From Serpentinimonas maccroryi (GTDB lineage Bacteria > Pseudomonadota > Gammaproteobacteria > Burkholderiales > Burkholderiaceae_C), in contig NZ_AP014569.1 in NCBI RefSeq assembly GCF_000828915.1, positions 1 through 64,000 of the forward strand: 64,000 nucleotides of DNA. The letters run 5' to 3'. The position numbers and the translations under genes are program-made. Below are positions 46,654 through 56,871 of the stretch, piece by piece. Each line of letters begins with the position of its first letter. The stretch's first letter is position 1. The notes beneath the pieces were generated by a model. That model was not told the DNA's origin and did no database searches. It was given only the letters and a program-made list of their open reading frames with translations.

Positions 46654-47058
46654 ATGGCCAAGCCCCAAGCCTCCAACGCCGCCGCCCGCGTGCGCAAAAA
46701 AGTTCGCAAGAACATCTCCGACGGCATTGCCCACGTGCACGCTTCGTTCAACAACACCATCATCAACATCACCGACCGCCAAGGCAACTCGCTGTCGTGG
46801 GCGTCGTCGGGTGGTCAGGGTTTCAAGGGCTCGCGCAAATCGACCCCCTTCGCAGCCCAGGTGGCGTCCGAAGTGGCTGGCCGCGCGGCCATCGAGCAAG
46901 GCATCAAAAACCTCGACGTCGAAATCAAGGGCCCGGGCCCGGGTCGCGAATCCTCGGTGCGCGCATTGGGCGCCCTAGGGATCCGCATCAACTCGATCGC
47001 CGACGTGACCCCGGTGCCGCACAACGGCTGCCGCCCGCAAAAGCGCCGCCGCATCTGA
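46654..47058 (+). CDS. rpsK: 30S ribosomal protein S11
   Basis: A 134-residue S11 of the platform. Diagnostic segments are [20 protein letters not shown] and the C-terminal [13 protein letters not shown]. It lies 21 bp after rpsM. A 207-bp gap with its own promoter follows before rpsD. Confidence 0.98.
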   Translation: MAKPQASNAAARVRKKVRKNISDGIAHVHASFNNTIINITDRQGNSLSWASSGGQGFKGSRKSTPFAAQVASEVAGRAAIEQGIKNLDVEIKGPGPGRESSVRALGALGIRINSIADVTPVPHNGCRPQKRRRI

Positions 47059-47098
47059 GTTCGGCCTAAAACCTTAGCGCCGCCTCAAGCCTTAGCGC

Positions 47099-47128
47099 TT
47101 GACCTAGAGCCTGCTGTATTGCTATAAT
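47099..47128 (+). promoter_or_regulatory. Strong promoter upstream of rpsD-rpoA-rplQ
   Basis: TTGACC (47099-47104) and a perfect TATAAT (47123-47128) with an 18-bp spacer form a near-consensus sigma-70 promoter. It would drive rpsD, rpoA and rplQ independently of the upstream spc genes, with a leader of roughly 130 nt. Confidence 0.8.
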
Positions 47129-47146
47129 CTGCGGCTCTTTGTTTGG

Positions 47147-47170
47147 GCCACTGCAAACCTTTGCGGTGGC
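47147..47170 (+). promoter_or_regulatory. Leader hairpin upstream of rpsD, possible attenuator
   Basis: GCCACTGCAA (47147-47156) pairs with TTGCGGTGGC (47161-47170) through one G-U wobble, with a 4-nt loop and then a T-rich run (ATTTTCGTTTC). It lies about 15 nt after the expected transcription start. A second foldback (CCCT-GAA-AGGG flanked by GCC/GGC) follows near 47200. It could be an attenuator or a ribosomal-protein binding leader; S4 is the known autoregulator of alpha operons in E. coli. Confidence 0.45.
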
Positions 47171-47265
47171 ATTTTCGTTTCAAGCCCACCGCCGTGGCCC
47201 TGAAAGGGTGCGGCTCCCGCTCCAGTCTGTAAGGCAGGGGCGGCAGATAGATCAAGGAAAATCAC

Positions 47266-47889
47266 GTGGCACGTTACCTCGGCCCCAAGGCCAAACTCTC
47301 CCGCCGTGAAGGCACCGATCTGTTGCTCAAGAGCGCGCGGCGCTCGATCAGCGACAAGGCCAAGTTCGACTCCAAGCCCGGCCAGCACGGCCGCACCTCG
47401 GGTCAGCGCACTTCCGACTTCGGTCTGCAGCTGCGCGAAAAGCAAAAAGTCAAGCGCATGTACGGTGTGCTCGAGCGCCAGTTCCGGCGCTACTTCGCCG
47501 AAGCCGACCGCCGCCGTGGCAACACCGGCACCAACCTGCTCGGCCTGCTCGAATCGCGCCTCGACAACGTGGTGTTTCGCATGGGCTTTGCCTCGACCCG
47601 CGCCGAAGCGCGCCAGTTGGTCTCGCACAAGGCGGTGTTGGTGAATGGCCAGAGCTGCAACATCCCGTCGGCACTGGTCAAATCGGGTGATGTGGTGTCG
47701 GTGCGCGAAAAATCGCGCAACCAGAACCGCGTCAAAGAGGCGCTGGAGCTCGCCAAACAGATCGGTTTCCCCGCATGGGTTGAGGTCGCGGTCGAAAAGG
47801 CCGAGGGCACCTTCAAGAAAGTGCCGGACCGCGACGAGTTCGCCGCCGACATCAACGAATCGCTGATCGTCGAACTGTATTCGCGCTAA
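47266..47889 (+). CDS. rpsD: 30S ribosomal protein S4
   Basis: A 207-residue S4, a primary 16S rRNA binder and assembly protein. It begins with GTG ([20 protein letters not shown]) behind AAGGAAAA, and has the S4 RNA-binding domain [20 protein letters not shown]. It is preceded by its own promoter and structured leader. Confidence 0.97.
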   Translation: MARYLGPKAKLSRREGTDLLLKSARRSISDKAKFDSKPGQHGRTSGQRTSDFGLQLREKQKVKRMYGVLERQFRRYFAEADRRRGNTGTNLLGLLESRLDNVVFRMGFASTRAEARQLVSHKAVLVNGQSCNIPSALVKSGDVVSVREKSRNQNRVKEALELAKQIGFPAWVEVAVEKAEGTFKKVPDRDEFAADINESLIVELYSR

Positions 47890-48003
47890 TCTGTGGTTTG
47901 AAACCATATCCGAGCCCGAGCGCCGCATTCAGCTGGCGTTCGGGATTTTGTACTCCAGCAGCCTTATCGGTGTAACGAGCCGAGGGTATTGAAGGAAGTC
48001 CGA

Positions 48004-48990
48004 ATGCTTAACAATCTCCTGAAACCCAAGAACATTCAAGTCGAGCACCTCGGCCCCAACCACGCCGAAGTCACGCTCGAGCCCTTTGAGCGCGGCTATG
48101 GCCACACGCTGGGCAACGCGCTGCGCCGGGTGTTGTTGGCTTCGATGGTCGGCCACGCTCCCACCGAGGTCACCATCTCGGGTGTGTTGCATGAGTTTTC
48201 TTCGATCGACGGCGTGCAAGAAGACACTGTTGACATGCTGCTCAACCTCAAAGGCGTGGTGTTCAAGCTCCACGGCCGCGACGAAGTCACCTTGAGCCTG
48301 CGCAAAGAGGTCGAAGGCCTGGTCACAGCGGGCGACATCCAGACCCCGCACGACGTGGAAATCCTGAATCCGCAGCACCCCATCGCCACCCTGAGCGCGG
48401 GCACCAAGCTCGACATGCAGATCAAGGTCGAGAAGGGCCGCGGCTACGTGCCCGGCAACCTGCGCCGCGGCGAGGACAGCACGCGCTCGATCGGCCGAAT
48501 TTTGCTCGATGCCTCTTTTTCGCCGGTCAAGCGCGTCAGCTACGCGGTGGAAAACGCCCGCGTCGAGCAGCGCACCGACCTCGACAAGCTGGTGCTGGAC
48601 ATCGAAACCAACGGTGCCGTGGCACCCGAGGAAGCGGTGCGCGCCGCGGCCAAGATTCTGGTCGAGCAGCTGGCGGTGTTTGCCCAGTTGGTCCGCGACG
48701 AATCGTCCGACTTTGGCGCCTCGCCCAGCCGCGCTTCGCAGCAGTTTGACCCGATTTTGCTGCGCCCGGTCGATGAGCTCGAGCTCACGGTGCGCTCGGC
48801 CAACTGCCTCAAGGCCGAAAACATCTACTACATCGGTGACCTGATCCAGCGCACCGAAAACGAGCTGCTCAAAACCCCCAACCTGGGTCGCAAGTCGCTC
48901 AACGAAATCAAGGAAGTGCTGGCTTCGCGCGGCTTGACGCTGGGCATGAAGCTGGAGAGCTGGCCGCCCGCTGGGCTGGACAAGCACTGA
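48004..48990 (+). CDS. rpoA: RNA polymerase subunit alpha
   Basis: Alpha dimerises to nucleate RNA polymerase assembly, and its C-terminal domain binds UP elements and activators. From ATG 48004 the protein has 328 residues. The N-terminal domain has [20 protein letters not shown]. The C-terminal domain has the helix-hairpin-helix [21 protein letters not shown] ribosome-binding site GAAGGAAG precedes the ATG. An in-frame TTG at 47989 is less likely. Confidence 0.98.
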   Translation: MLNNLLKPKNIQVEHLGPNHAEVTLEPFERGYGHTLGNALRRVLLASMVGHAPTEVTISGVLHEFSSIDGVQEDTVDMLLNLKGVVFKLHGRDEVTLSLRKEVEGLVTAGDIQTPHDVEILNPQHPIATLSAGTKLDMQIKVEKGRGYVPGNLRRGEDSTRSIGRILLDASFSPVKRVSYAVENARVEQRTDLDKLVLDIETNGAVAPEEAVRAAAKILVEQLAVFAQLVRDESSDFGASPSRASQQFDPILLRPVDELELTVRSANCLKAENIYYIGDLIQRTENELLKTPNLGRKSLNEIKEVLASRGLTLGMKLESWPPAGLDKH

Positions 48991-49075
48991 ACCCACTGCT
49001 TAACCCTCACCCTCAACGCCCCTGACCCCTCGCAGTACCTGATCCGGCTGCGGGCAAACCACAAAGGAAACCACC

Positions 49076-49483
49076 ATGCGTCACGGACACGGACTTCGCA
49101 AACTCAACCGCACCACCAGCCACCGGCTGGCCATGCTGCGCAACATGATGAACTCGCTGCTCACGCACGAAGCGATTCAAACCACCTTGCCCAAGGCCAA
49201 AGAGCTGCGCCGCGTGGTCGAGCCCATGATCACCTTGGCCAAAGTGCCGACGGTGGCCAACCGCCGCTTGGCTTTTGACCGCCTGCGCGACCGCGACGTG
49301 GTGGTTAAGCTGTTCGACGTGCTCGGCCCGCGCTTCAACGCCCGTCCGGGTGGCTACACGCGCATCCTCAAAACCGGGTATCGCGTCGGCGACAACGCCC
49401 CGATGGCCCTGATCGAGCTGGTCGATCGCGGCGATGCAGAAACCACCAAAGAAGAACAAGCTTCTGCCGACAAAACGCAGTAA
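49076..49483 (+). CDS. rplQ: 50S ribosomal protein L17
   Basis: A 135-residue L17 near the exit tunnel, beginning [20 protein letters not shown]. The C-terminal extension ([17 protein letters not shown]) is acidic. It ends the alpha operon, 85 bp after rpoA. A promoter for the downstream tRNA gene lies inside its last codons. Confidence 0.98.
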   Translation: MRHGHGLRKLNRTTSHRLAMLRNMMNSLLTHEAIQTTLPKAKELRRVVEPMITLAKVPTVANRRLAFDRLRDRDVVVKLFDVLGPRFNARPGGYTRILKTGYRVGDNAPMALIELVDRGDAETTKEEQASADKTQ

Positions 49484-49495
49484 GCGTGCTAGAAT
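49467..49495 (+). promoter_or_regulatory. Probable promoter of tRNA-fMet
   Basis: CCGACA (49467-49472) and TAGAAT (49490-49495) have a 17-bp spacer. The boxes overlap the end of rplQ, and the tRNA begins 11 bp after the -10 box. Confidence 0.5.
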
Positions 49496-49506
49496 ACATG
49501 TCTTGA

Positions 49507-49583
<77 letters not shown>

Positions 49584-49594
49584 AAACCTCAATC

Positions 49595-49631
49595 AACCCT
49601 GTGGGCTTAATGGCTTGCAGGGTTTTTTGTT
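49595..49631 (+). terminator. Rho-independent terminator after tRNA-fMet
   Basis: AACCCTG (49595-49601) pairs with CAGGGTT (49618-49624) around an inner GGC/GCC, followed by TTTTGTTTTG. It lies 12 nt after the tRNA. Confidence 0.8.
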
Positions 49632-49751
49632 TTGAGTTTGCATTATCAATGCGTGCACTTGGTTCGCGGCTTGCTGGCCTTGAGGCATCTTTGCTTGTGA
49701 CTGCAAGTGGCTTGCCAGTCTAGGCGGCGACTTTAGCTCGATCTATTCACA

Positions 49752-49769
49752 ATTCGACTACAATCGAAT
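49752..49769 (+). promoter_or_regulatory. ArsR operator overlapping the ars promoter -10 box
   Basis: A perfect inverted repeat ATTCGA-ctacaa-TCGAAT ends one base before the arsR start codon. A -10-like TACAAT (49759-49764) is embedded in it. Repressor binding here would block transcription, the usual arrangement for ArsR autoregulation. No good -35 box is visible at 17 bp, and the transcript would be almost leaderless. Confidence 0.6.
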
Positions 49770-49770
49770 C

Positions 49771-50112
49771 ATGGAAGACTCGCACGCAGCATCCTGCTTT
49801 GCCGCGCTGGCGCACCCGGCGCGTTTGCGCGTTTTCCGCGCCTTGGTGGTGGCGGGGGCTGATGGCCTGACGCCCGGTGTGTTGGCCCAGTCGCTGGCGC
49901 TGCCGGCGGCCACGCTCTCCTTTCATTTGAAGGAGCTGATGCACACCGGCTTGGTGTGCGCGCAGCGCAGCGGGCGCCACATCCATTACCGGGCCGAGCT
50001 CGAGCGCATGAACGCGCTGCTGAGCTACTTGAGTGAAAACTGCTGTCAGGGGCAGGGCTGTCTGGCCCCGTCGAATCTTTTGTGCACGCTGCCAGAGCCG
50101 CAACATGACTAA
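49771..50112 (+). CDS. arsR: ArsR-family metalloregulatory repressor
   Basis: A 113-residue winged-helix repressor with the recognition helix region PAATLSFHLKELMHTGLV. A C-terminal cysteine cluster (Cys91, Cys92, Cys97 in ENCCQGQGC) resembles the As(III) site of ArsR proteins with C-terminal cysteine triads, such as that of Acidithiobacillus. It lacks the ELCVCDL site of the E. coli type. It overlaps arsC by 8 bp (the arsC ATG at 50105 lies before the arsR stop). The palindrome directly before the start is its likely operator. Confidence 0.9.
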   Translation: MEDSHAASCFAALAHPARLRVFRALVVAGADGLTPGVLAQSLALPAATLSFHLKELMHTGLVCAQRSGRHIHYRAELERMNALLSYLSENCCQGQGCLAPSNLLCTLPEPQHD

Positions 50113-50620
50113 ACCAAACCCCATTTTGCTCCCCGTGCGGGTGCTTTTTTTGTGCACCCACAACTCGGCACGCAGCATCTTGGCCGAAGCCTGCCTGAAC
50201 CACTGGGGGCGCGGGCGCTGGCAGGCTTTTTCGGCCGGCAGCAGCCCGCGGCCGGGGCAGCAGCCCCATGCGCTGGCGCTGGCGGCCTTGCAGGAGGCTG
50301 GCATCGACACGGCGGGCTTGCGCAGCAAAAACTGGGACGAATTTGCCGGCCCAAAGGCGCAGCCGATGGACCTGATCATCACCGTGTGCGACAACGCCGC
50401 TGGCGAGGTCTGCCCGATCTGGCCCGGGCATCCGGCCACGGCGCATTGGGCTTATGCCGATCCGTCCGAGGGCGAGGGCAGCCCGGAGCAGCGCCTGCAG
50501 CGATTTCGCAGCACCTTGCAGGCCATCAGCGGCCGCATTCAGGCCCTGCTCGCTGCGCCACCCGCCGATCTCGAGGGCGAGCGGCTGGCGCAAACCGCGC
50601 GCCGCTTGGCGCAAGCATGA
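50105..50620 (+). CDS. arsC: Arsenate reductase, thioredoxin-coupled (LMW phosphatase type)
   Basis: ArsC reduces arsenate to arsenite. The 171-residue protein has the phosphatase-like P-loop CTHNSARS (Cys17-Ser24) and the resolving cysteines Cys95 and Cys103 in VCDNAAGEVCPIWPG. That is the thioredoxin-linked mechanism rather than the glutaredoxin type. The start is ATG 50105, overlapping arsR. The longer open frame from 50033 is not homologous. The C-terminal half (about 140-171) is a helical tail. Confidence 0.92.
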   Translation: MTKPNPILLPVRVLFLCTHNSARSILAEACLNHWGRGRWQAFSAGSSPRPGQQPHALALAALQEAGIDTAGLRSKNWDEFAGPKAQPMDLIITVCDNAAGEVCPIWPGHPATAHWAYADPSEGEGSPEQRLQRFRSTLQAISGRIQALLAAPPADLEGERLAQTARRLAQA

Positions 50621-50659
50621 ATCTGCAACCTTGACCCAGTTACCCTGAGAGCGCCGTTT

Positions 50660-51358
50660 ATGTCTGAGCCTGTGCCACCGCCTTTGACGCCACCACTGCC
50701 GCAGCGCCTGCTGGCGGAGTTCGTGGGCACGCTGCTGCTGGTGTGCGCGGTGGTGGGTTCGGGCATCATGGCGCAGCACTTGGCGGCAGGCAATGTGGCG
50801 CTGATGCTGCTGGCCAACACCGTGGCCACGGTGTGCATTCTGTATGTGCTGATTCAAACCCTAGGGCCGATCAGCGGCGCGCATTTCAACCCGGTGGTGA
50901 CGGCCGTTTTTGGTGCCGCCAACGGCTTGTCTTGGGGCCTGCGTCTGGCCTATGTGGGGGCGCAACTGAGCGGGGCCTTGGCCGGGGTGGTGCTGGCCAA
51001 TCTGATGTTTGGGCACGCGCCGCTGGAGCTGGCGCAGCAGGTGCGCGGCGGGCCACCGATGTGGCTGGCCGAGCTGCTGGCCACGGCCGGTCTGGTGTTT
51101 GTGATCGGGCGCAGCTGCGCGCGCACGGCGCCGGCGCTGGTGGCGGCCTATATCGGCGCAGCGATGTGGTTCACGGCCTCGACGTCGCTGGCGAATCCGG
51201 CGGCAACTTTCGGGCGCATGTTCAGCGACAGCTTTGCCGGGGTGGCGCCGGCCTCATTCCCGGCGCTGGTGCTGGCGCAGGTGGCCGGCGGGTTGCTGGG
51301 GGCGCTGTTGCTCAGGGCGCTGCGCGCGCCGACTCTTAGCAGCCAACCCATGCCGTAG
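50660..51358 (+). CDS. aqpS: Aquaporin/MIP-family channel of the ars operon (AqpS-like)
   Basis: A 232-residue six-helix channel with both NPA-type loops: HFNPVV (the first with Val in place of Ala) and SLANPAATFGR. It directly follows arsR-arsC (39 bp). AqpS-type channels replace the ArsB/Acr3 pump in some bacteria: arsenite made by ArsC leaves down its gradient. The alternative reading is an ordinary aquaporin or ArsP-unrelated MIP that merely neighbours the operon. No pump gene is found within this cluster. Confidence 0.85.
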   Translation: MSEPVPPPLTPPLPQRLLAEFVGTLLLVCAVVGSGIMAQHLAAGNVALMLLANTVATVCILYVLIQTLGPISGAHFNPVVTAVFGAANGLSWGLRLAYVGAQLSGALAGVVLANLMFGHAPLELAQQVRGGPPMWLAELLATAGLVFVIGRSCARTAPALVAAYIGAAMWFTASTSLANPAATFGRMFSDSFAGVAPASFPALVLAQVAGGLLGALLLRALRAPTLSSQPMP

Positions 51359-51411
51359 CCGCGTACAAGCGATCAAATTCCGGATGGAGCAGGGCGGTTT
51401 GTCCGCGCGCG

Positions 51412-52665
51412 CTAAGTCTGAGCCCTCATGCGCGCCAGCAGCGCGCGCAGGCAGCCAAAGCCGACGCGCTCTTGCTCCAGTCGCAGCCGGGGTTCGAGCT
51501 GGTCGAAGCGCAGCGCGTTGTAGACGGCGGCTTCGGCGGGGGTGAGGCGCGGCAGGTCGTGGCGCACGGGTTCAGGCTCTGCGCCCCAGTGCGCGCGGTG
51601 GGCCAGCAGCGTGTCCATGTCCATGAGCATGGACGCGGCGTGCGGGAACTGGCCGCGCAGCTGGTCTAGGATGGCAAAGCCGTGGGTGTCGATGTCGCCC
51701 CAGTAGTGCAGCTGGCAGCGCTGCAGCCACGCGGCGCGGGCCAGCGCCTCCCAGCCGTAGCCGGCGCCAAAGACGACGAGGGCGCGTGGCAGCGCCGGGA
51801 AGGCGAGGAAGTTGGTCTCGTTTTCGGTGATGAAAACGCGCTCAACGGGCAAGGCCAAGGCCGCAAAGCTGGCGGCATCGAGGGTGATGTCGGGCAGGGC
51901 GGCGAGCGGCACGGCGGCAAGCGCAGCGGGTGAAGGCACGGCGGCTGGTGCTAAGGCTGCCGGGGCTTGGCAGCCCGGCAGGCTGGGCAACGCCGGGTCG
52001 AGCAGACGAAAGCGGATGCGCACGGGTTTGTCCAGAAAGCCGAAGCGGCGCGTGAACTGCGCCACGCCGCTGGCTTGGCTGTCGATGGCCTCGGGCGGCA
52101 GGGCCGCATCCAGCAGCTCGGTCAGCACGCCCCGATGGGCCTCGATGAACTTGCTGTCCACTCCGGGCACGTCGAGTTGGCGCAGGTACACGCCGGGGCG
52201 CGGGTGCGCTTGCAGCCAAGCCACCACGGCCAACAGGCGCGGCCAGCGCTCAATCAGCTCCAGCGCTTGGATGGGTCGGCGGCTCAGGTAGGCCAGAAGC
52301 GCCGGCTGCGCGCTGGCGGTCTGCTTCCACAGGGCCCTAAAGCCTTGGGCCTGACGCAGCTTGCCGATGAAGGCCAAGGCCTCGTGCAGGGTGTCGAGCC
52401 AGATGGCCGCCGGCAGCCGCTGCGCGCCTTGGACGCGGTGGTTCCAGTCGCGCCATTCGATGCGCAGCGGCGCGGTGTCGGCTAGGGCGCGCACCCAGTC
52501 GCGCACGGCCTCGAAGCGCTCGGACAGGTCGGCTGCGCTGGGGGCCTTCAGGTTTAGGCGCAGGGGCACCCAGCTGGAATCGGACACCGCCGCGCGCAGC
52601 AGCTCGCCGCGCTCCCACAGGCGTTGCACCTGGGCGCGCAGATCGGCTGGGGTGGTCCAGCTCAT
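51412..52665 (-). CDS. jetD: Wadjet protein JetD (DUF3322/DUF2220 TOPRIM nuclease)
   Basis: JetD is the DNA-cleaving subunit of Wadjet, which recognises and cuts small circular plasmids. The 417-residue protein has an N-terminal DUF3322 region and a C-terminal TOPRIM-type DUF2220 domain. The catalytic glutamates are in ITENETNF (Glu281/Glu283) and the metal-binding DxD is Asp324-Asp326 in [10 protein letters not shown]. All key acidic residues are intact. The start at 52665 overlaps the jetC stop by 4 bp (ATGA). The frame remains open upstream to 53703, but that part is a shadow of jetC. Confidence 0.9.
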   Translation of the reverse strand: MSWTTPADLRAQVQRLWERGELLRAAVSDSSWVPLRLNLKAPSAADLSERFEAVRDWVRALADTAPLRIEWRDWNHRVQGAQRLPAAIWLDTLHEALAFIGKLRQAQGFRALWKQTASAQPALLAYLSRRPIQALELIERWPRLLAVVAWLQAHPRPGVYLRQLDVPGVDSKFIEAHRGVLTELLDAALPPEAIDSQASGVAQFTRRFGFLDKPVRIRFRLLDPALPSLPGCQAPAALAPAAVPSPAALAAVPLAALPDITLDAASFAALALPVERVFITENETNFLAFPALPRALVVFGAGYGWEALARAAWLQRCQLHYWGDIDTHGFAILDQLRGQFPHAASMLMDMDTLLAHRAHWGAEPEPVRHDLPRLTPAEAAVYNALRFDQLEPRLRLEQERVGFGCLRALLARMRAQT

Positions 52666-55600
52666 GTTGCTGCGCCGTCTGCCGCCGCGCCAGCAGCGTC
52701 CCCACCAGCCACCGCCCGGGCTTCGGCCCCGGCCAGCGCCTTCTGCGCTTGGTAGTCCTCGATCGACAGGCAGCGCAGGCGCGAGTCGCGCCCGCCTTCG
52801 TTGTGCACGAAGCCCACGCTCGAGACGAAGGGTTCGATGATGTGGATTTTTTGCAGCGGCGTGACGATCAGCAGTTGCAGGTTGAGCTGCTGGAACAGGC
52901 GCAACCCGTACTGCGCCGACTCGTCCGAGCCGCGCCCAAAAGCCTCGTCGATGACGACAAAGCGAAACGAGCGCGAACGCACCGCGCCCCACTCGAGCCC
53001 GAACTGGTAGGCCAAGCTCGCGGCCAGCACGGTGTAGGCCAGCTTCTCTTTTTGGCCGCCCGATTTGCCGCCCGAATCGGAGTAGTGCTCGTGCTCGGCG
53101 CCGTCGGCGCGCCAGCGCTCGCTGGCCGCAAACAAAAAGGCGTTGCGCACGTCGGTGACCTTGGCCGTCCAGCGCCGGTCGGCGTCCGACAGCCCTTCGC
53201 GGCCGCGGAAGCGGTCGATGATCGCCTTGACCTGCAAGAACTTGGCTTCGGAATACTGCTCGTCGCCCGAGCCGGTGAGCGTGCCCTCGGTGCAGGCGCG
53301 CAGGTCGCGCTGGAAGTCGCGGATTTCGGCGTCTGGGCTGGGCTGGGCCAGCAACAGGATGAAGCGCCCGGGGTTGTAGTCGATCGCCTCGAGCGACTGG
53401 TTGATGCGTGCCACGCGCTCTTTGATGGTCTCGCGCTGGCTGGCGAGGTGGGCGTTGAAGCTGGCGATCTGGTTGATGGTGTTGACGTTGAGCAGCTCTT
53501 TGAAGCGCGACTCGAAGCGCGGCAGGTCGTCGCTCTTCAAGCCGGTGAGCAGGCGCGCGTAGTCGGGCAGCGCCGCCAAGGCCACGTCCACCTCGGCAGT
53601 TTCGGCTTTGAAGGCCTCTTTGAAGCCGCGCATGGCGTTGACGATGCGCTCGGTGAGCCGCGCCAGGCGCTTGTCCTCGGCGTCGATGCGGTCTTGCAGC
53701 CACTTGCGCAGCTCCTGTTCGCGGTGGTCGCAGGATTCAACCGAGAGCTGGTGCTCGCCCAAAGCGGCCGCGCGCCAGCCATGCAGGCGCTCGATCTGGG
53801 CTTCGGTCAGCGGCGCCTCGTGGCTGATGCGCTGCACTTGCTGGCGCAGCTCCAGCGCCGCCTCGTGCTTGCTCTTGAGCTCGCCTTGTTTGCCCAAGGT
53901 GTCGCGCCACTGGCGCTCGAGTTCGGCCAGCCGCTCGCGCACGGTTTTGAGCTGGCGCTCGAGCTCTTGCAAGGCGTTGGATGCGGCTTGCAGCCGGGCG
54001 CGCTCTTCGGCCAAGGCGGCCATCTGGCGCGCGGGGGCCATCCAGTCGATGTCGGCGTAGCGCGTGTAGTCTTCGAGCTTGAGCAGTGCATCCAGCCGGC
54101 CGCGCAGTTCGTCGCGCGCCTGTTTGATCGCGCCCAGCTCGTGCCCGAGTGCGGCCAGTTGCTGTTCCAGCCGCTGGCGCTGATCGCGCAAGGCGCGCAG
54201 CTTGTCGGCGTTGCTCCAGCCCAGCACGTAGCGGCTGCGGTCGTCGATGCGGCTGCGGTCGTCTTTCTCGTGGCGCCCGCTCGGGTCTTTGATCTGGCCG
54301 GCGCGGGTGATGGCGCGCGCTTCGCGGCGAAACTGCTCGCCGCTGTCGCAGCAAGCGACGTCGAAACGCTGGCGCAGTTCGTGCTCCAGCCATTCGTAGT
54401 GCGGCGAATCGGGCTTGAGCACGAGCTTGCGCACCAGCGACTGCGGCTGCAGCGCCGCACCCGGCACCGGCTTGCGCGCGCGCACGTGAAAATAGACCAG
54501 CCGCGCGCCCAGATGCTGGCGCTCCACCCAGTCGGACACGGCCTTGTAGTGCGCGTCGGGCACCAGCAGCGCCAAGCCAAAGCCGCGCAGCAGCCGCTCG
54601 GCAGCACCCTCCCAATCGCGCTCGTCGTCGCGCACTTGGATGAGCTCGCCGGCGAAGGGCAGCTCGCCTTCGTCGATGGCCAGCGCCGCACACAGCGCGT
54701 CGCGGATGCGCACTTGGGCGGCGTCGATGTTGCTCTTGCGCCGCTGCAGGCTGTCGATCTCGCTCGACAAGTCGGTGTGCGCTTCGCGGCCCTTGCGGAA
54801 CTCGTAGTCGCGCTCGCTCTCGCGGTTTTTGAGCTCGGCGTCGGCATCGCGCAAGCCCTCGGCGCGCTGGGCAATGCGCTGCTGCAGGGCCATGAAGGCG
54901 GCTTCGTCGGCCGGCGCGGCCTCGTCGATGCGCGCCAGCAGGGCGTGGAAGCGGTCGGCCTTGGTTTGGCGCAGCGCTTTGTCGGCCTCCAGGCGCCGGA
55001 TCTCGGCCGCCAGTTCCTCGAGGCGGTCGCCGCCGTTGTCGCGCAGCGCGCGCTCCAGCCGGGCCACATCCACGCGCTCGGCCTCGCGCTGGGCCTCGAG
55101 GCGCTCGATCTGGGCGTCGATGCGGGCGGCGTCCTGCCCCAGCAGCTCGAGGCGGCGCTGCAGCAGCTCGCCCTTGAGCCGGGCAAAATAGGGCCGCAGT
55201 TGATCGCGGCCATCGCGCCAGCCCGCAATCTCGGCCAGCAGCGCTTGGTGGCGCTCGCCGTCTGCAACCAAGGGCGTGAGCAGCTCCACCTGCCGCTTGG
55301 CTTTGAGCACGGCTTGGTGCGCCTGATCGAGGTCGTCGAAATGGCGGATCAGCTCCTCGATGCGCTGCCCGGAGTCGAAGGGCTCGAGCATGTGGCTGCG
55401 CACGAAGTCGGTCAGGTTGCCCACCGACTTCATCGACACGGTCTGGTGAAACAGCTCCAGCGCCTGCTCGTGCTCGATGCCGAAGCGGCGCCTGAACCAA
55501 GCGCCGTAGGGTGGAAAGCTGTCGTGCAGCTCGCAGCCGCTGGCGCGCAGGCGCTTGCGCAGGGCGCCGATGTCGCTGCCAAAGCCGCTGAAATCGGCCG

Positions 55601-56090
55601 CTATGGCCAGCGCGCGTTCGGCGGCCACGTACAGGCGCACGGGCTGGCCTTGGGGGTCTTTGAGCCAGAACACTTGGGCCAGCGTCACGGCTTGGTCGTA
55701 GCCCTCGTTGCGAAACACGCCCAGCACCACGGAAAAGCTCGAGGCATCGCGCAGCGCCACCGGGCGCGCGCTGCCGGTGAGCTCGTTGCGCTCGCTCTTG
55801 TAGTGGCCCAGCACGTAGGAGCGCAAGGAGCGCTCGCGCGCCTCGGCGCCGGCGGCCTTGTTGTAGGCCACGCGCTGCCCCGGCACCAGCAAGGTGGTGA
55901 TGGCATCGACTAGGGTGGATTTGCCGGAGCCGATGTCGCCCGTGAGCAAGCCGTTGCGCCCGCCCAGTTCGTAGCGCCAGACGCGCTGGTCGAAGGTGCC
56001 CCAGTTGAGCACCTCGAGCCGCTGCAGCCTAAAGCCCACCCGGCTGTCGTCGGCGACAAAGTCCAGCCCCGGTGTGGCGGTATCAAGCAT
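52662..56090 (-). CDS. jetC: Wadjet SMC-like ATPase JetC (MksB-type)
   Basis: JetC is the SMC-family motor that extrudes DNA loops and senses plasmid topology. The 1142-residue protein has Walker [10 protein letters not shown] (residues 51-59), and long coiled coils rich in Leu, Arg and Glu on both sides of a hinge region (about 500-620). The C-terminal ABC signature is [14 protein letters not shown] (about 1006), with Walker [10 protein letters not shown] (about 1045-1052). It starts at ATG 56090, overlapping jetB by 8 bp. The longer frame to 56282 overlaps jetB and is not homologous. Confidence 0.93.
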   Translation of the reverse strand: MLDTATPGLDFVADDSRVGFRLQRLEVLNWGTFDQRVWRYELGGRNGLLTGDIGSGKSTLVDAITTLLVPGQRVAYNKAAGAEARERSLRSYVLGHYKSERNELTGSARPVALRDASSFSVVLGVFRNEGYDQAVTLAQVFWLKDPQGQPVRLYVAAERALAIAADFSGFGSDIGALRKRLRASGCELHDSFPPYGAWFRRRFGIEHEQALELFHQTVSMKSVGNLTDFVRSHMLEPFDSGQRIEELIRHFDDLDQAHQAVLKAKRQVELLTPLVADGERHQALLAEIAGWRDGRDQLRPYFARLKGELLQRRLELLGQDAARIDAQIERLEAQREAERVDVARLERALRDNGGDRLEELAAEIRRLEADKALRQTKADRFHALLARIDEAAPADEAAFMALQQRIAQRAEGLRDADAELKNRESERDYEFRKGREAHTDLSSEIDSLQRRKSNIDAAQVRIRDALCAALAIDEGELPFAGELIQVRDDERDWEGAAERLLRGFGLALLVPDAHYKAVSDWVERQHLGARLVYFHVRARKPVPGAALQPQSLVRKLVLKPDSPHYEWLEHELRQRFDVACCDSGEQFRREARAITRAGQIKDPSGRHEKDDRSRIDDRSRYVLGWSNADKLRALRDQRQRLEQQLAALGHELGAIKQARDELRGRLDALLKLEDYTRYADIDWMAPARQMAALAEERARLQAASNALQELERQLKTVRERLAELERQWRDTLGKQGELKSKHEAALELRQQVQRISHEAPLTEAQIERLHGWRAAALGEHQLSVESCDHREQELRKWLQDRIDAEDKRLARLTERIVNAMRGFKEAFKAETAEVDVALAALPDYARLLTGLKSDDLPRFESRFKELLNVNTINQIASFNAHLASQRETIKERVARINQSLEAIDYNPGRFILLLAQPSPDAEIRDFQRDLRACTEGTLTGSGDEQYSEAKFLQVKAIIDRFRGREGLSDADRRWTAKVTDVRNAFLFAASERWRADGAEHEHYSDSGGKSGGQKEKLAYTVLAASLAYQFGLEWGAVRSRSFRFVVIDEAFGRGSDESAQYGLRLFQQLNLQLLIVTPLQKIHIIEPFVSSVGFVHNEGGRDSRLRCLSIEDYQAQKALAGAEARAVAGGDAAGAAADGAAT

Positions 56091-56841
56091 CGCTGCCCCC
56101 CGGTTGGGCGGCCTTGCCAGCCGCAGCCGCCGACGGCGTGGCCAGCGCGGTGCGATAACCCTCGAGGCGGGCGTCGAACTCGGCCAGCCACTGCGCATCG
56201 ACAAAGGCTTTGAGGATGCGCCGCACCTCGTAGTGGCCGCGGTCGGGTGCGCTGGCGGCAGCGGGCTTGAGCCGGCGCACAAAACCCAGATCGAGCACTT
56301 TGGTGAGGGTCGAGTCCACCTGATCGATCAGCCGGGCTTCGTTGCTGCCGTCGGGCAGGAACACGCGCATCAGCTCGGCGATCTCGTCGCGCGTCAGCAC
56401 CAGCCGGGTGTCGCCGGCGCTGGCGTCGAACTCGGCCATGCGCTTGCGCAGCAGCGCCAGCATCAGGCTGACCGGATACGAGAGCGGGCGGCGCGCCACC
56501 AGCCGGGGCAGGCGCGGCGCGTCTTCGGATTCGTCTGGGTCGGCACGCCCTTTGAGGAAGGCGTAGCCCTCGGCTTCGTCGAGCAGCAGATCGAGCAACA
56601 GCACGGCGGCCTGCTCGCGCACCCGGGCTTGCAAGCGCAGCAGGCTGGCCCAGAGGCGCTCGTCGTCGTCGCGGTAGAGCACGCCTTTGAGCAGGTGCAC
56701 CATGAGCTGCGACAGCTCGGGCGCGGTAGGCGGCGCGCCGGGTGGCGATTCGGGTGCGTCCAGGGTTGCTGCGGTGTCGGGCGGCTCGGTGTGCATGGGC
56801 GGCAAGGTGCGGCGGTCGTGGGCTTGCGGTGGAGGGGTCAT
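56083..56841 (-). CDS. jetB: Wadjet kleisin-associated subunit JetB (DUF4194, MksE-type)
   Basis: JetB is the KITE-like subunit that bridges the kleisin JetA and the SMC JetC. The 252-residue protein has a disordered Pro/Thr/Ala-rich N-terminal tail of about 45 residues. The DUF4194 winged-helix region follows ([20 protein letters not shown], then [20 protein letters not shown] and [11 protein letters not shown]). It lies 30 bp after jetA. Two starts are possible (56841 and an internal ATG at residue 16). Confidence 0.9.
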   Translation of the reverse strand: MTPPPQAHDRRTLPPMHTEPPDTAATLDAPESPPGAPPTAPELSQLMVHLLKGVLYRDDDERLWASLLRLQARVREQAAVLLLDLLLDEAEGYAFLKGRADPDESEDAPRLPRLVARRPLSYPVSLMLALLRKRMAEFDASAGDTRLVLTRDEIAELMRVFLPDGSNEARLIDQVDSTLTKVLDLGFVRRLKPAAASAPDRGHYEVRRILKAFVDAQWLAEFDARLEGYRTALATPSAAAAGKAAQPGGSDA

Positions 56842-56871
56842 CGGTAAGGGGGTTTGCGGGCGCCCAGCTTT

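Noticed and set aside
52749-55913. Long plus-strand open frame opposite jetC
   Set aside because: It is antisense to an SMC protein with intact Walker and signature motifs. The translated product is low-complexity Leu/Gln/Ala/His without any domain.
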